NCBI GenBank assembly: GCA_019594235.1
Contig: JAFDTG010000066.1
Location: 1 to 8,629 of the forward strand
Length of the DNA: 8,629 nt
Source: Candidatus Saliniplasma halalkaliphilum
GTDB taxonomy: Archaea; Thermoplasmatota; Thermoplasmata; Halarchaeoplasmatales; Halarchaeoplasmataceae
Reading direction: 5' to 3'
The translations under genes and the position numbers were made by a program. Positions 1 through 6,529 of the stretch are shown here, piece after piece; positions within the stretch are counted from its first letter, which is position 1, and each line of letters starts with the position of its first letter. The notes beneath the pieces are model-generated. The model saw only the letters and a list, made by a program, of their open reading frames with translations. It made no database searches and was not told the origin of the DNA.

Positions 1-83
1 CGAAAGGTTGGTTACGGGTAAAGAGGAAACCACCGAGAGCAGTAGATTGAAAGGAGTTCAAGGTTGGTCTTTGATGTTCATGG
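1..83. repeat. Left arm of an 83-bp perfect inverted repeat
   Basis: Positions 1-83 are the exact reverse complement of 211-293. The match stops at 83/84 and reaches the window edge, so it may continue to the left. The arm is the coding sequence of the ATPase gene in reversed orientation. A perfect foldback at a sequence end is most easily explained as an amplification or assembly chimera, though a genuine inversion is not excluded. Confidence 0.95.
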
Positions 84-1789
84 TATTCTCCCATCCTTAA
101 CGATATGGTTCCTAAATTATGGAAAGCTCTACCTATCTCCTTACCATCGCCTAACTTTTCAGCTAACTCTTTCTCTTCTTCAAACACTTCTTGAGCCTCG
201 CTATAACGACCCATGAACATCAAAGACCAACCTTGAACTCCTTTCAATCTACTGCTCTCGGTGGTTTCCTCTTTACCCGTAACCAACCTTTCGACCAGTT
301 CATAAGCACTTTCGTATTCGCCCTGTTCCTGAAGAGTCTCAGCTATCTTACGGTACAGACACTGACTTTTATCATGTTCTGATACAACCTGCAGTGCATC
401 GTACAGGTAACCTCTCGTACTGCTGTACTCTCCCATCAATCTTTTAACTTCTGCCATCCTTTCCAAAATCCATGCCTTCTCCTCTACGTCATCTAACTTT
501 TCAGTAAGAGATAAAGCCTTTTCATAGAGTTCGAGAGCGTCCTCATGGGAATAAACCTCCTCAGCACTCTTACCTGCCCGCGTATAATATTCAAGGGATT
601 CTGAGAACCGCTCGGCCTCACGGAAATGACGAGCTAGGTCCTGGTATCTAACTTCAAGGTTACCCCGATACTCCTTGGCAATCCCGTCTGCAACTCGTGA
701 ATGATATCTTTTCTTCTCGATCCATCTACCAATACCATCGTAAACTATCTGTTTTATCATACTGTGAGAAAAATAGAACTCTCCCTCTGCACCCTCTTCC
801 CAAAGTCGATTATCTACCAATCCATCTATGGAATCCAATAGTTCCAACTCACTACCGTCGTATATACTATTTAACAGTCCATAGGGTATCCGCCTTCCTA
901 TAACACTACCCATTTGAAGTATATCTCTAGATCGATCATCCAGTCTGAATATTCTTTTTTCTATAACATCCTGGATAAGCATTGGAAGTTCGAAACCGTT
1001 GTAGATGAAGCTGCCGTCCTCATCGAATAATAGACCTTCATCTCTCATCTGGATTATACCCTCTTTTATGAACAATGGGTTGCCTTCTGAATCCTCGTGG
1101 ACTTTATCGACGAACTCAATAGGTACATCTTCCATCCCGGTCAGAAGTTTCAACAATGATCTAGTTGATTCTACATCAAGTGGTCCGAGTTCGATCTCTG
1201 TGAACAGGTTCTTTCTAGACATCTGCCGTTTCATCTCGATAAACCCAGAACCCGGAACTGCATCTCCGGGACAGTATGTACCTACAAAAAGGATTGGAGA
1301 ATTCTCCAACCTATCCGCTAAGTAATGAAATAAGTTTAATGTACCACTATCGGCCCAGTGCATATCCTCTAAAACCACTAAAACCGGTTTATCCGCGGAT
1401 ACCTCTTTCAAATTTTGCGAAGTCTCGTAGAAGGCGGCATTTTTACTGGCATCCAGCATATTTTTATCATCGAAGGGTTCCTCACTCTTTTCAAAACCTA
1501 GTTTTTCCAAGGATGGGTTTCCAGAATCACGCCAGGCCTCCTGCAGTGGTCGATATGGGGTAAAATCATCTGGGGAACATATCCCTTTTAAAACTAAGAA
1601 GCCCTTATCATTTGCCTCGTCCATTATCACGTCAACCAAACTGGTTTTACCTATACCGAGTTCCCCATTTATGAACACCGTTCGAGAAACACCTGCAAGT
1701 ACATCTTCTAATATTTCCAGAAGTTTTTGCAATTCATTTTCTCGACTCACAAGTTTGTTGGAAATTCCCACGCCAGCCATGATCATCAT
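1..1789 (-). CDS. STAND-type AAA_16 ATPase with TPR repeats, partial (3' end off the window)
   Basis: The frame is open from ATG at 1789 to the left edge (596 codons, no stop). Seen: a P-loop GELGIGKTS at residues 42-50, a Walker B strand VLVVLEDMHWAD at 136-147, the SEGNPLFIKEG segment at 234-244 typical of STAND NTPases, and FYFSHSMIKQIVYDGI at about 338-353, a hallmark of the COG3899 predicted ATPases. From about residue 380 onward it is helical and TPR-like (ALELYEKAL, GEYESAYELVERL, GRYSEAQEVFEEE). In this family ATP binding switches a sensor or scaffold, often linked to a transcription-activator or cyclase domain; no effector domain is visible here, so the output is unknown. Three in-frame ATGs (1789, 1786, 1780) compete as start; no clear ribosome site decides between them. 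Residues 570-596 fall in an inverted duplicate of positions 211-293 and break the TPR pattern after GEY, so the real C-terminus is probably not shown. Confidence 0.85.
   Translation of the reverse strand, partial: MMIMAGVGISNKLVSRENELQKLLEILEDVLAGVSRTVFINGELGIGKTSLVDVIMDEANDKGFLVLKGICSPDDFTPYRPLQEAWRDSGNPSLEKLGFEKSEEPFDDKNMLDASKNAAFYETSQNLKEVSADKPVLVVLEDMHWADSGTLNLFHYLADRLENSPILFVGTYCPGDAVPGSGFIEMKRQMSRKNLFTEIELGPLDVESTRSLLKLLTGMEDVPIEFVDKVHEDSEGNPLFIKEGIIQMRDEGLLFDEDGSFIYNGFELPMLIQDVIEKRIFRLDDRSRDILQMGSVIGRRIPYGLLNSIYDGSELELLDSIDGLVDNRLWEEGAEGEFYFSHSMIKQIVYDGIGRWIEKKRYHSRVADGIAKEYRGNLEVRYQDLARHFREAERFSESLEYYTRAGKSAEEVYSHEDALELYEKALSLTEKLDDVEEKAWILERMAEVKRLMGEYSSTRGYLYDALQVVSEHDKSQCLYRKIAETLQEQGEYESAYELVERLVTGKEETTESSRLKGVQGWSLMFMGRYSEAQEVFEEEKELAEKLGDGKEIGRAFHNLGTISLRMGEYHEHQRPTLNSFQSTALGGFLFTRNQPF
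211..293. repeat. Right arm of the 83-bp perfect inverted repeat
   Basis: This is the native copy. It encodes TPR residues about 500-527 of the minus-strand ATPase (the VERLVTGKEETTE to GWSLMFMGR region) in good register with the sequence on both sides. The 127-bp spacer 84-210 separates it from the reversed copy at 1-83. Confidence 0.95.
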
Positions 1790-1815
1790 TCCATCATCGG
1801 TAATAATTTTCAGTC

Positions 1816-1834
1816 ACATCTGTCCACCAGATGT
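1816..1834. promoter_or_regulatory. 19-bp dyad upstream of the STAND ATPase gene
   Basis: ACATCTG (1816-1822) and CAGATGT (1828-1834) are perfect inverted arms around a 5-base spacer. It lies 27-45 bases upstream of the ATPase ATG, between that start and the TTTATAAA box. It could be a protein-binding operator or, if transcribed, a short leader hairpin with GUGGA in the loop. Function is inferred from position only. Confidence 0.4.
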
Positions 1835-1869
1835 TTCTGCCTTTCTCATCCATAAGATAAATTACACTA

Positions 1870-1877
1870 TTTATAAA
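1870..1877. promoter_or_regulatory. TTTATAAA TATA-like box in the divergent intergenic region
   Basis: A self-complementary TTTATAAA lies between the divergent ATPase and antiporter genes and could be read in either direction. For the minus-strand ATPase it would place transcription start near 1848, leaving a leader of about 60 bases. For the antiporter a second AT-rich candidate, TTTTATGTATA at about 1900-1910, fits a short leader containing the ribosome site better. Confidence 0.4.
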
Positions 1878-1947
1878 CTATCCCGTGAAACTGCGAAGGT
1901 TTTATGTATAGGATATCATACCATTTTACAATCGTTGAATAATAAAC

Positions 1948-1955
1948 GGGTGGAG
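1948..1955 (+). promoter_or_regulatory. Ribosome binding site supporting a TTG start of the antiporter
   Basis: GGGTGGAG ends 4 bases before the TTG at 1960. The frame is closed upstream by TGA at 1936 and has no ATG or GTG between that stop and 1960, so the ribosome site supports TTG as the start. Confidence 0.6.
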
Positions 1956-1959
1956 ACAA

Positions 1960-3156
1960 TTGGCTGAAGTAGCTCTACTGGAAGTAGGTGTGGTAATCGT
2001 TTCGCTTGCCATCGTAGCGGGAATCGCTGATTATATCAATGAATCCGATATACCCTTTTTCATTGTTATAGGTATTTTACTGGGCCAATATGGTATCGGT
2101 AGATTCAGCAGTTTCTACGTTGGGAACACGCCTACAGCAGAGCTATTCATAGAATTAGGCGCAGAACTCGGTGTGATGTTCCTGCTGTTCTTCATGGGAC
2201 TGAGTTTCAGCGTTAAGAAACTCATCAAACACCGTAATAAGATCTCTCTAGTTGGAACTATCGATCTACTAAACTTCGCACCAGGTATATTGATAGGATA
2301 TTTCTTTTTTCAGGACCTGATGGCCGCTTTCCTCATAGGTGGTGTAGTCTACATATCATCCAGTGCCGTTATCAGTAAATCTCTTTTAGATCTAGGATGG
2401 GATTCCACTCCAGAAGCCGACCAGATGCTGGAAAGACTGGTATTCGAAGATATAGTCATCGTGGTCTACCTTTCAGTGATGTCAACTATGTTATTAGGGG
2501 GAGGAGCTGACATAGTAGCTATAGCTAGAAATGTCATATTCGCAATGCTTTTCGTGATAGTTTTGATACTTGTGGTTTATTTGAAACCCGAGTATTTCGA
2601 TAAAGTTCTGGATACGAAATCCGACGAGTTGTTCATACTCAGATCCGTCGGTATAATAGCTGCAATCTCAGGTGCAGCAGTAGTTTTAGGTATCAGCGAA
2701 GCAATAGCCGCTTTCTTCGTTGGGATCGCCTTCGGTGGTTCAGAACACATGGCTAAATTACAGAGGTACCTATTTCCACTCCGGTACCTATTCGCAGGGA
2801 TATTCTTCTTTTGGATAGGTATGGTCACGGATCCATTACTGTTTAGAGGGATATGGCCTCTGCTCATCCTCACGGTGATAGGAACTACCCTTTACAAATT
2901 CTTCACCTCTTACTACGGTGCAAAATTTTACGATCTAGATAGACAGAGTTCTACTAGAGTAGGTATAGCGATGATCACCAGGGGGGAGTTCTCATTAGTA
3001 ATCGCTGCTTTAGCAGCTCAAGCCGTAGGTCCCTATGCAACAAATGTTATAACCGATAAGATACCAGCCTTTGCAGTGTCGTACGTACTGGTCATGAGTA
3101 TAATAGGAACGGTACTACTGCAGCATATAAGTAAAAAAGATCTAAATCGGGCTTAA
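1960..3156 (+). CDS. CPA2-family cation:proton antiporter (Kef/NapA-type) membrane protein
   Basis: A 398-residue, almost wholly hydrophobic protein with about 12 membrane segments. It would exchange Na+ or K+ for H+ across the cytoplasmic membrane. Seen: SSSAVISKSLLDLG at 133-146 (the unwound-helix region), ERLVFEDIVIVVYLS at 158-172 with the acidic D164 where CPA2 members carry their transport aspartate, SEAIAAFFVG at 246-255, PLRYLFAGIFFFWIGM at 273-288, and the conserved RGEFSLV at 341-347. It ends shortly after the last helix and lacks the cytoplasmic TrkA-N/RCK domain of KefB and KefC. It starts with TTG. A universal stress protein gene faces it 13 bases away. Usp domains are fused to or next to some ion transporters, so a regulatory link is possible but not shown. 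Whether Na+ or K+ is moved cannot be told from sequence. Confidence 0.9.
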   Translation: MAEVALLEVGVVIVSLAIVAGIADYINESDIPFFIVIGILLGQYGIGRFSSFYVGNTPTAELFIELGAELGVMFLLFFMGLSFSVKKLIKHRNKISLVGTIDLLNFAPGILIGYFFFQDLMAAFLIGGVVYISSSAVISKSLLDLGWDSTPEADQMLERLVFEDIVIVVYLSVMSTMLLGGGADIVAIARNVIFAMLFVIVLILVVYLKPEYFDKVLDTKSDELFILRSVGIIAAISGAAVVLGISEAIAAFFVGIAFGGSEHMAKLQRYLFPLRYLFAGIFFFWIGMVTDPLLFRGIWPLLILTVIGTTLYKFFTSYYGAKFYDLDRQSSTRVGIAMITRGEFSLVIAALAAQAVGPYATNVITDKIPAFAVSYVLVMSIIGTVLLQHISKKDLNRA

Positions 3157-3162
3157 TGAGAC

Positions 3163-3179
3163 CGGTTTTTTAGTAACCG
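3163..3179 (+). terminator. Small hairpin and T6 tract after the antiporter
   Basis: CGGTT (3163-3167) can pair with AACCG (3175-3179), and a run of six T at 3166-3171 starts 9 bases after the antiporter stop. Oligo-T tracts terminate archaeal RNA polymerase. The tract overlaps the stop codon of the convergent Usp gene. Confidence 0.45.
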
Positions 3180-3580
3180 CCTTTGACTAAAGATACGGTA
3201 CAATTAGCCCTTCTCAGAACTTTATCAGTAGTACTTCCCATGAACAGTTCTCTGAACCCTGAACTTCCGTGAGATGAGATATAGATTATATCATCTTCAC
3301 CAGCATACTCTGTTATTTTTTTATATGGGGTGCCTCTCAATACCTTTTTTTCTAATTCTAATCCAAGTTCATCTGCAACTTTCTCGACTTCGTTAAGAGC
3401 TTGTTTAGCCCCTCTTCTCAAGGTTTTTTCTAAGTTTTCCGACATCTTGATATCTCCAACTTCTAGAACAAATATGGCGGTAGCTGGTTTACCCAGTTCT
3501 TTAGCTAAATTCAAACCTTCTGTCACGCCTTTCATGGCGATCTCAGACCCGTCAGTAGGAACGATGATCTTATCATACAT
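3170..3580 (-). CDS. Universal stress protein, UspA family, single domain
   Basis: 136 residues, the normal length of one Usp domain. It starts with MYDKIIVPTDGSE, giving the first beta strand and the adenine-site aspartate D10. The C-terminal nucleotide loop is SSHGSSGFRELFMGS at 102-116. The ATP-binding Usp signature is GxxG-x9-G(S/T); here the first glycine is serine (S102) while G105, G115 and S116 are kept, so ATP binding is plausible but not certain. Usp proteins are cytoplasmic dimers that support survival under stress by ill-defined routes. The ATG has no ribosome site and a TATA-like box is centred about 27 bases upstream, indicating a leaderless mRNA. The gene is convergent with the antiporter and divergent from the ABC operon. 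Confidence 0.93.
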   Translation of the reverse strand: MYDKIIVPTDGSEIAMKGVTEGLNLAKELGKPATAIFVLEVGDIKMSENLEKTLRRGAKQALNEVEKVADELGLELEKKVLRGTPYKKITEYAGEDDIIYISSHGSSGFRELFMGSTTDKVLRRANCTVSLVKGGY

Positions 3581-3602
3581 GAATCGTAATTAGAATAGGG
3601 AT

Positions 3603-3612
3603 ATTATATTTT
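3603..3612 (-). promoter_or_regulatory. TATA box of the Usp gene (leaderless)
   Basis: On the minus strand this reads AAAATATAAT, centred about 27 bases before the ATG at 3580. That spacing puts transcription start at or next to the start codon. Confidence 0.6.
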
Positions 3613-3643
3613 ATCGGAAAAACAGGTTACAGTTGTTAAAAAA

Positions 3644-3652
3644 CTTAAATAG
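3644..3652 (+). promoter_or_regulatory. Possible TATA box of the ABC transporter operon
   Basis: CTTAAATAG is the best TATA-like element before the ABC genes. Standard spacing would start transcription near 3673, which is inside the annotated reading frame. If this box is used, translation would begin at GTG 3677 or TTG 3698 rather than ATG 3659. Confidence 0.35.
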
Positions 3653-3658
3653 TGATAA

Positions 3659-4642
3659 ATGATTTCTTCGCTGAAGGTGAGTTCGATAACCTATGCATTG
3701 AAAGTCGATAATCTGGAGAAAACATACACTCAGTGGAGGGGAGAACCTACCAAGGCGGTAGATGGAGTTTCATTCGCCATGGAAGAAGGTGAGGTGGTAG
3801 GTTTTTTGGGACCTAACGGTGCAGGGAAAACAACTACTATCAAATGCATATGTGGACTCGTTGAACCGACTGCTGGAAAAATAAGTATATTCGGTATCGA
3901 TGCTCTAAAGGACACCAGAAAGGCTGTTAAAAATACAAGTGCAGTTCTAGAAGGGAACAGAAATATCTACTGGAGGTTAACGACCAGAGAAAACCTAGAA
4001 TTCTTCGCTGGTCTGCACGGTAGGAGTAAAAAAGAAGTCGAGCCTGAGATCATAAGTCTGCTAGAAAGGTTCGACCTCGTCGAAAAGGAAAATGCTCCAG
4101 CTAGGAAATTATCACGTGGTATGCAGCAGAAATTAGCTTTAGGATGTGCTCTGATAAGAGGAACTGACTTTCTACTGCTCGATGAACCCACGTTAGGTTT
4201 AGATGTCAAGACTTCGAAAGAGTTGAGACGTTTCATATTGAAACTGGCAGAGGAAGAAGGTAAAACCATACTACTCAGCAGCCACGACATGAACGTAGTA
4301 GAGGAGGTATGTGAGAGGGTCATCATCATCAACAAGGGTAAGGTTTTAGCTGATGATCTGGTAGAAAATCTGAGAAATGTCTTCAATGTTCATCTATATG
4401 AATTCATCATCAAAGGAAAGCATAGACTCCAGAGAATCAGGGATGAACACAATGTTACCGATATGAGATACGTCAATGGCAAAACCATAATGAAAGTCGT
4501 ATTGAACGATTCGAATTCATTCTACGAACTTGTGGACCAGCTTAAAGAAAAAAATATCGAGTTGGAGAAGGTCAAGAACCTAGATACCCACATGGAAGAG
4601 ATATTCATGAACATCATCGAAGAAAACGGAGTGGTTAAATGA
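3659..4642 (+). CDS. ABC-2 type transporter, ATP-binding protein (DrrA/CcmA-like)
   Basis: 327 residues. Seen: Walker A GPNGAGKTT at 51-59, signature LSRGMQQK at 151-158, Walker B FLLLDEPTLGLD at 171-182, and H-loop LLSSHD at 205-210, followed by the C-terminal extension usual in DrrA-like subunits. The segment where most ABC proteins have the Q-loop reads AVLEGNRNIYWRLT at 95-108, with glutamate in place of glutamine; this is a recurrent subfamily variant rather than damage. It powers export by the permease that overlaps its end by 4 bases (ATGA at 4639-4642). The start is uncertain: ATG 3659 gives a 14-residue extension before ALKVDNLEKTY, while the AAGGTGAG at 3674-3681 and the TATA position favour GTG 3677 or TTG 3698. 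The substrate cannot be inferred. Confidence 0.93.
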   Translation: MISSLKVSSITYALKVDNLEKTYTQWRGEPTKAVDGVSFAMEEGEVVGFLGPNGAGKTTTIKCICGLVEPTAGKISIFGIDALKDTRKAVKNTSAVLEGNRNIYWRLTTRENLEFFAGLHGRSKKEVEPEIISLLERFDLVEKENAPARKLSRGMQQKLALGCALIRGTDFLLLDEPTLGLDVKTSKELRRFILKLAEEEGKTILLSSHDMNVVEEVCERVIIINKGKVLADDLVENLRNVFNVHLYEFIIKGKHRLQRIRDEHNVTDMRYVNGKTIMKVVLNDSNSFYELVDQLKEKNIELEKVKNLDTHMEEIFMNIIEENGVVK

Positions 4643-5403
4643 AGGAACATATCATATTCTATTCCATCGTCAAAAAACATTTCATCGAATTGAGAAGATA
4701 CTTACTGAACACTCTCATGAGCATGGGCGGGGTATTCATACTGTTCATGCTGGTGTTTTTTGGTTTGAGAAGCTTCGATGCTGGTGCAGAAACGCTCCAA
4801 GGGACTATCGTTGGATTCGCCATGTGGATATTCGCCGCCATGGCTTACAGTGAGATGTCTTGGGGATTACTTCAAGAAGCTAGAGATGGAACTCTGGAAC
4901 AGCTCTACTTAACTCCTTCAACTTTCAAAAGGATCTCGGCCTACCGGGTGATCGCTTCTTTTATCTTCCAATTTATGCTCTTTGCAGCATTCCTGGTGAT
5001 CATGATGGTAGTAACTGGAGAATATCTGATCTTGAACCCAGGTGTGGTAGTTCTCGTCGGACTCACGCTCCTGTCTATATATGGTATCGGATATATCATG
5101 GGCGGACTTTCTTTGGTTTTCAAGAAAGTCCAAGCGGGTAATCAAATACTTCAGTTCATGTTCATCCTGTTCTTAGTACTTCCATCTATAACAAGCCACA
5201 ACATAATCTATTTCACACCTATAACATGGGGAAATGTCTTGATCAACCGTATGCTGGTAGGTGGGATGTCACTCTTGGATTTCTCTTTACTAGACTACTC
5301 CATACTCCTGCTCAATTCGTTCGCCTACCTATTTACCGGTATCCTGATCTTCAGTTATCTGGAAAGAGTGGCAAAACAGAGAGGACTCTTGGGACACTAT
5401 TGA
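4639..5403 (+). CDS. ABC-2 type transporter, permease protein
   Basis: 254 residues with about six predicted membrane helices: near 25-43, 57-73, 102-126, 133-160, 170-190 and 221-241. Between helices 2 and 3 lies QEARDGTLEQLYLTP at 79-93, the glutamate-rich coupling segment characteristic of ABC-2 permeases. It forms the membrane channel of an exporter with the ATPase immediately upstream, probably as a homodimer or paired half-transporter because no second permease gene is present. Its ATG overlaps the ATPase stop, so translation is likely coupled. The cargo (drug, lipid, polysaccharide or other) is unknown. Confidence 0.92.
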   Translation: MKEHIIFYSIVKKHFIELRRYLLNTLMSMGGVFILFMLVFFGLRSFDAGAETLQGTIVGFAMWIFAAMAYSEMSWGLLQEARDGTLEQLYLTPSTFKRISAYRVIASFIFQFMLFAAFLVIMMVVTGEYLILNPGVVVLVGLTLLSIYGIGYIMGGLSLVFKKVQAGNQILQFMFILFLVLPSITSHNIIYFTPITWGNVLINRMLVGGMSLLDFSLLDYSILLLNSFAYLFTGILIFSYLERVAKQRGLLGHY

Positions 5404-5431
5404 AATTTTTCCATAGCCGGTACTAACTACT

Positions 5432-5460
5432 AAAAAAATAATGAAAAAAAAAAGAAAAAA
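5432..5460 (-). terminator. Oligo-T terminator of the cold-shock gene
   Basis: On the plus strand this is runs of 7, 10 and 6 A separated by single or few other bases, so a minus-strand transcript leaving the cold-shock gene meets long T tracts about 35-60 bases after its stop. Such tracts are efficient intrinsic terminators for archaeal RNA polymerase. The incoming ABC operon meets only a T5 at 5406-5410. Confidence 0.65.
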
Positions 5461-5493
5461 TTTTGATATCCGATTTTAATCAAGAATATTTAC

Positions 5494-5688
5494 TTAATCG
5501 AGCTTCTTAACGTTGACAGCTCTTGGGCCTCTTTCGCCCTCTTCCGACTCAAACTCTACTTCATCGCCTTCTTTAAGATAATTACCTTCTATATCGCTTC
5601 TGTGAACGAATAAATCATCATCACCTTCATTAGGTTCAATAAATCCAAAGTTTTTCATGGTATTATAAAACTTAACTTTTCCTTTCAT
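5494..5688 (-). CDS. Cold-shock domain protein (CspA family)
   Basis: 64 residues, one complete cold-shock domain. The start MKGKVKFYNTMKNFGFIEP matches the family pattern, with RNP1 as NFGFIEP (13-19) and RNP2 as LFVHRSDI (26-33). The tryptophan of bacterial KWFN is phenylalanine here (F7). The protein is acidic, with an EGDDD loop at 21-25 and an ESEEGE stretch. Family members bind single-stranded RNA and DNA and act as RNA chaperones in the cytoplasm. It has its own TATA box and a perfect GGAGGTGA ribosome site 7 bases before the ATG, consistent with high expression. The long T tract after it suggests it ends its transcription unit. Confidence 0.95.
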   Translation of the reverse strand: MKGKVKFYNTMKNFGFIEPNEGDDDLFVHRSDIEGNYLKEGDEVEFESEEGERGPRAVNVKKLD

Positions 5689-5695
5689 GTAAAAT

Positions 5696-5703
5696 TCACC
5701 TCC
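5696..5703 (-). promoter_or_regulatory. Strong Shine-Dalgarno of the cold-shock gene
   Basis: On the minus strand it reads GGAGGTGA, 7 bases before the ATG at 5688, an ideal complement of the archaeal 16S rRNA 3' end. Confidence 0.85.
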
Positions 5704-5740
5704 TGATATGTATATTTCAATAAGAGCTACCGCTGCTATG

Positions 5741-5749
5741 ATATAAAGT
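5741..5749 (-). promoter_or_regulatory. TATA box of the cold-shock gene
   Basis: On the minus strand CTTTATAT lies about 57 bases before the start codon. It predicts transcription start near 5718 and a leader of about 30 bases that carries the ribosome site. Confidence 0.5.
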
Positions 5750-5768
5750 TATGGGTTTGAATCAGGTT

Positions 5769-5918
5769 TTAACCTAGATATCCCATGAAATACAAGACCA
5801 CGATTATGATCACTGCAACTATAAGGAAAATGAGTTTCCTGGCTATCCGTCTTAAAAAATAACTTAACGGATTCCTTCTTATCGAGCCTCTTCTCATCGG
5901 ACCTCTTAATGGGTTCAT
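5769..5918 (-). CDS. Small basic single-span membrane protein, unknown function
   Basis: A 49-residue protein starting MNPLRGPMRRGSIRRNP and ending in TAA at 5769-5771. Residues 1-28 are strongly basic (about ten Arg/Lys, no acidic residue); residues 29-46 form one hydrophobic helix rich in Ile, Val and Leu, followed by GYLG. The basic N-terminus should lie in the cytoplasm under the positive-inside rule. A GAGGTG ribosome site sits 6 bases before the ATG, which with the clean charge and hydrophobic layout makes this a real gene rather than chance. It precedes the cold-shock gene on the same strand with an 80-base gap that has its own TATA box, so co-transcription is not required. I do not recognise the family; a membrane anchor or stress-related small protein are options. 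Confidence 0.7.
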   Translation of the reverse strand: MNPLRGPMRRGSIRRNPLSYFLRRIARKLIFLIVAVIIIVVLYFMGYLG

Positions 5919-5924
5919 CGCTGA

Positions 5925-5930
5925 CACCTC
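5925..5930 (-). promoter_or_regulatory. Ribosome binding site of the 49-residue membrane protein
   Basis: The minus strand reads GAGGTG, 6 bases before the ATG at 5918. It decides this start over the ATG at 5949 of an overlapping frame, which lacks such a site. Confidence 0.65.
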
Positions 5931-5977
5931 GTTTTAAGGCTGTGAACATTTCCTGTTCTTACAATTATTTTTACACC

Positions 5978-6004
5978 TATCATGATGATGATATTATATA
6001 AAAG
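5978..6004 (-). promoter_or_regulatory. Promoter with dyad upstream of the small membrane protein
   Basis: The minus strand has a TATA-like CTTTTATATAATA (about 5992-6004), predicting a start near 5972. Just downstream of it is an inverted repeat TATCAT-GATG-ATGATA (5978-5993 on the plus strand), placed where a repressor could act. The dyad is short and AT-rich, so it may be chance. Confidence 0.35.
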
Positions 6005-6024
6005 ATATATTAATTTTGCCTTTT

Positions 6025-6426
6025 TTATCGAAGCTTTTCAAGCCTTTCACGACTCTCGTACGGTTTCACGAAACATCTGTGATCCCTTTCATTGATAGAA
6101 TCGAAATCGCTCCTATCCACCATACGGCTCTCGAGATTTTCACAGATATAATCCTCACATTCTGAACAGTTCTCGAATCCCTTTTCCAAGACACATCTCC
6201 TAACAGGACAATTCTTATCGATGAGATGGGGGTTTTCTTCATCGAAAGTCATACACCCATCACACGATATGTTTTCAGGACTGACACGGAATCCGAAGTA
6301 CTTGAACCATCCATCGCTGATACGTTCCCTATCCTCTAAACTGTTAATATTTTCTTTGTATGCCAAGCATAGATCACACCTGTATCCACAGCGGGTGAGT
6401 ATCGGTGATTCTTTAGATTCTTTCAT
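6025..6426 (-). CDS. DUF3795 cysteine-rich protein
   Basis: 133 residues with ten cysteines in the DUF3795 arrangement: CGYRCDLC (C13, C17, C20), CDGC (C55, C58), CPVRRC (C73, C78), ENCSEC (C87, C90) and YIC (C95), plus C118. The phrases CVLEKGFENCSEC and RCDLCLAY are close to the family consensus. The paired cysteines imply zinc or iron-sulfur binding; the biochemical role of the family is not established. No membrane segment or signal peptide is seen, so it is cytoplasmic. The ATG has no ribosome site and a TATA box is centred about 27 bases before it, indicating a leaderless mRNA. It is divergent from the AbiE-like pair, with 137 bases between the two starts. Confidence 0.88.
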   Translation of the reverse strand: MKESKESPILTRCGYRCDLCLAYKENINSLEDRERISDGWFKYFGFRVSPENISCDGCMTFDEENPHLIDKNCPVRRCVLEKGFENCSECEDYICENLESRMVDRSDFDSINERDHRCFVKPYESRERLEKLR

Positions 6427-6447
6427 TGCTAAAGAATTCTAACGCCA

Positions 6448-6457
6448 ATATTTAAAG
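6448..6457 (-). promoter_or_regulatory. TATA box of the DUF3795 gene (leaderless)
   Basis: On the minus strand CTTTAAATAT is centred about 27 bases before the ATG at 6426, so the transcript should begin at or beside the start codon. Confidence 0.6.
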
Positions 6458-6510
6458 AGTATTGACCAGGATAACCTCTTAAATATACAATTTCCGATAT
6501 ACACAAAAAA

Positions 6511-6520
6511 GCTTATATTA
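6511..6520 (+). promoter_or_regulatory. TATA box of the AbiE-like operon
   Basis: GCTTATATTA is centred near 6516 and predicts transcription start near 6541, giving a leader of about 22 bases before the ATG at 6564. The start has only a weak ribosome site, AGTGAT at 6555-6560. Confidence 0.5.
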
Positions 6521-6529
6521 CTTTAATTG

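Noticed and set aside
191..382. 63-residue plus-strand frame near the left edge
   Set aside because: It is antisense to the ATPase gene, and its N-terminal part duplicates the artefactual residues read through the foldback repeat.
1..1789. STAND ATPase as an antiviral (Avs-like) defence gene
   Set aside because: The N-terminus begins directly with the ATPase domain and has no nuclease or other effector; the family resemblance is to regulatory COG3899 ATPases, and the AbiE-like pair is about 5 kb away.
2577..2873. 98-residue minus-strand frame
   Set aside because: Antisense to the antiporter, with no recognisable motif.
3967..4386. 139-residue minus-strand frame
   Set aside because: Antisense to the ABC ATPase; serine-rich composition typical of shadow frames, and the plus strand carries all ABC motifs.
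5749..5949. 66-residue minus-strand frame overlapping the small membrane protein
   Set aside because: Low-complexity mixed composition, no ribosome site at its ATG, and the alternative frame has a ribosome site and a clear membrane-protein layout.
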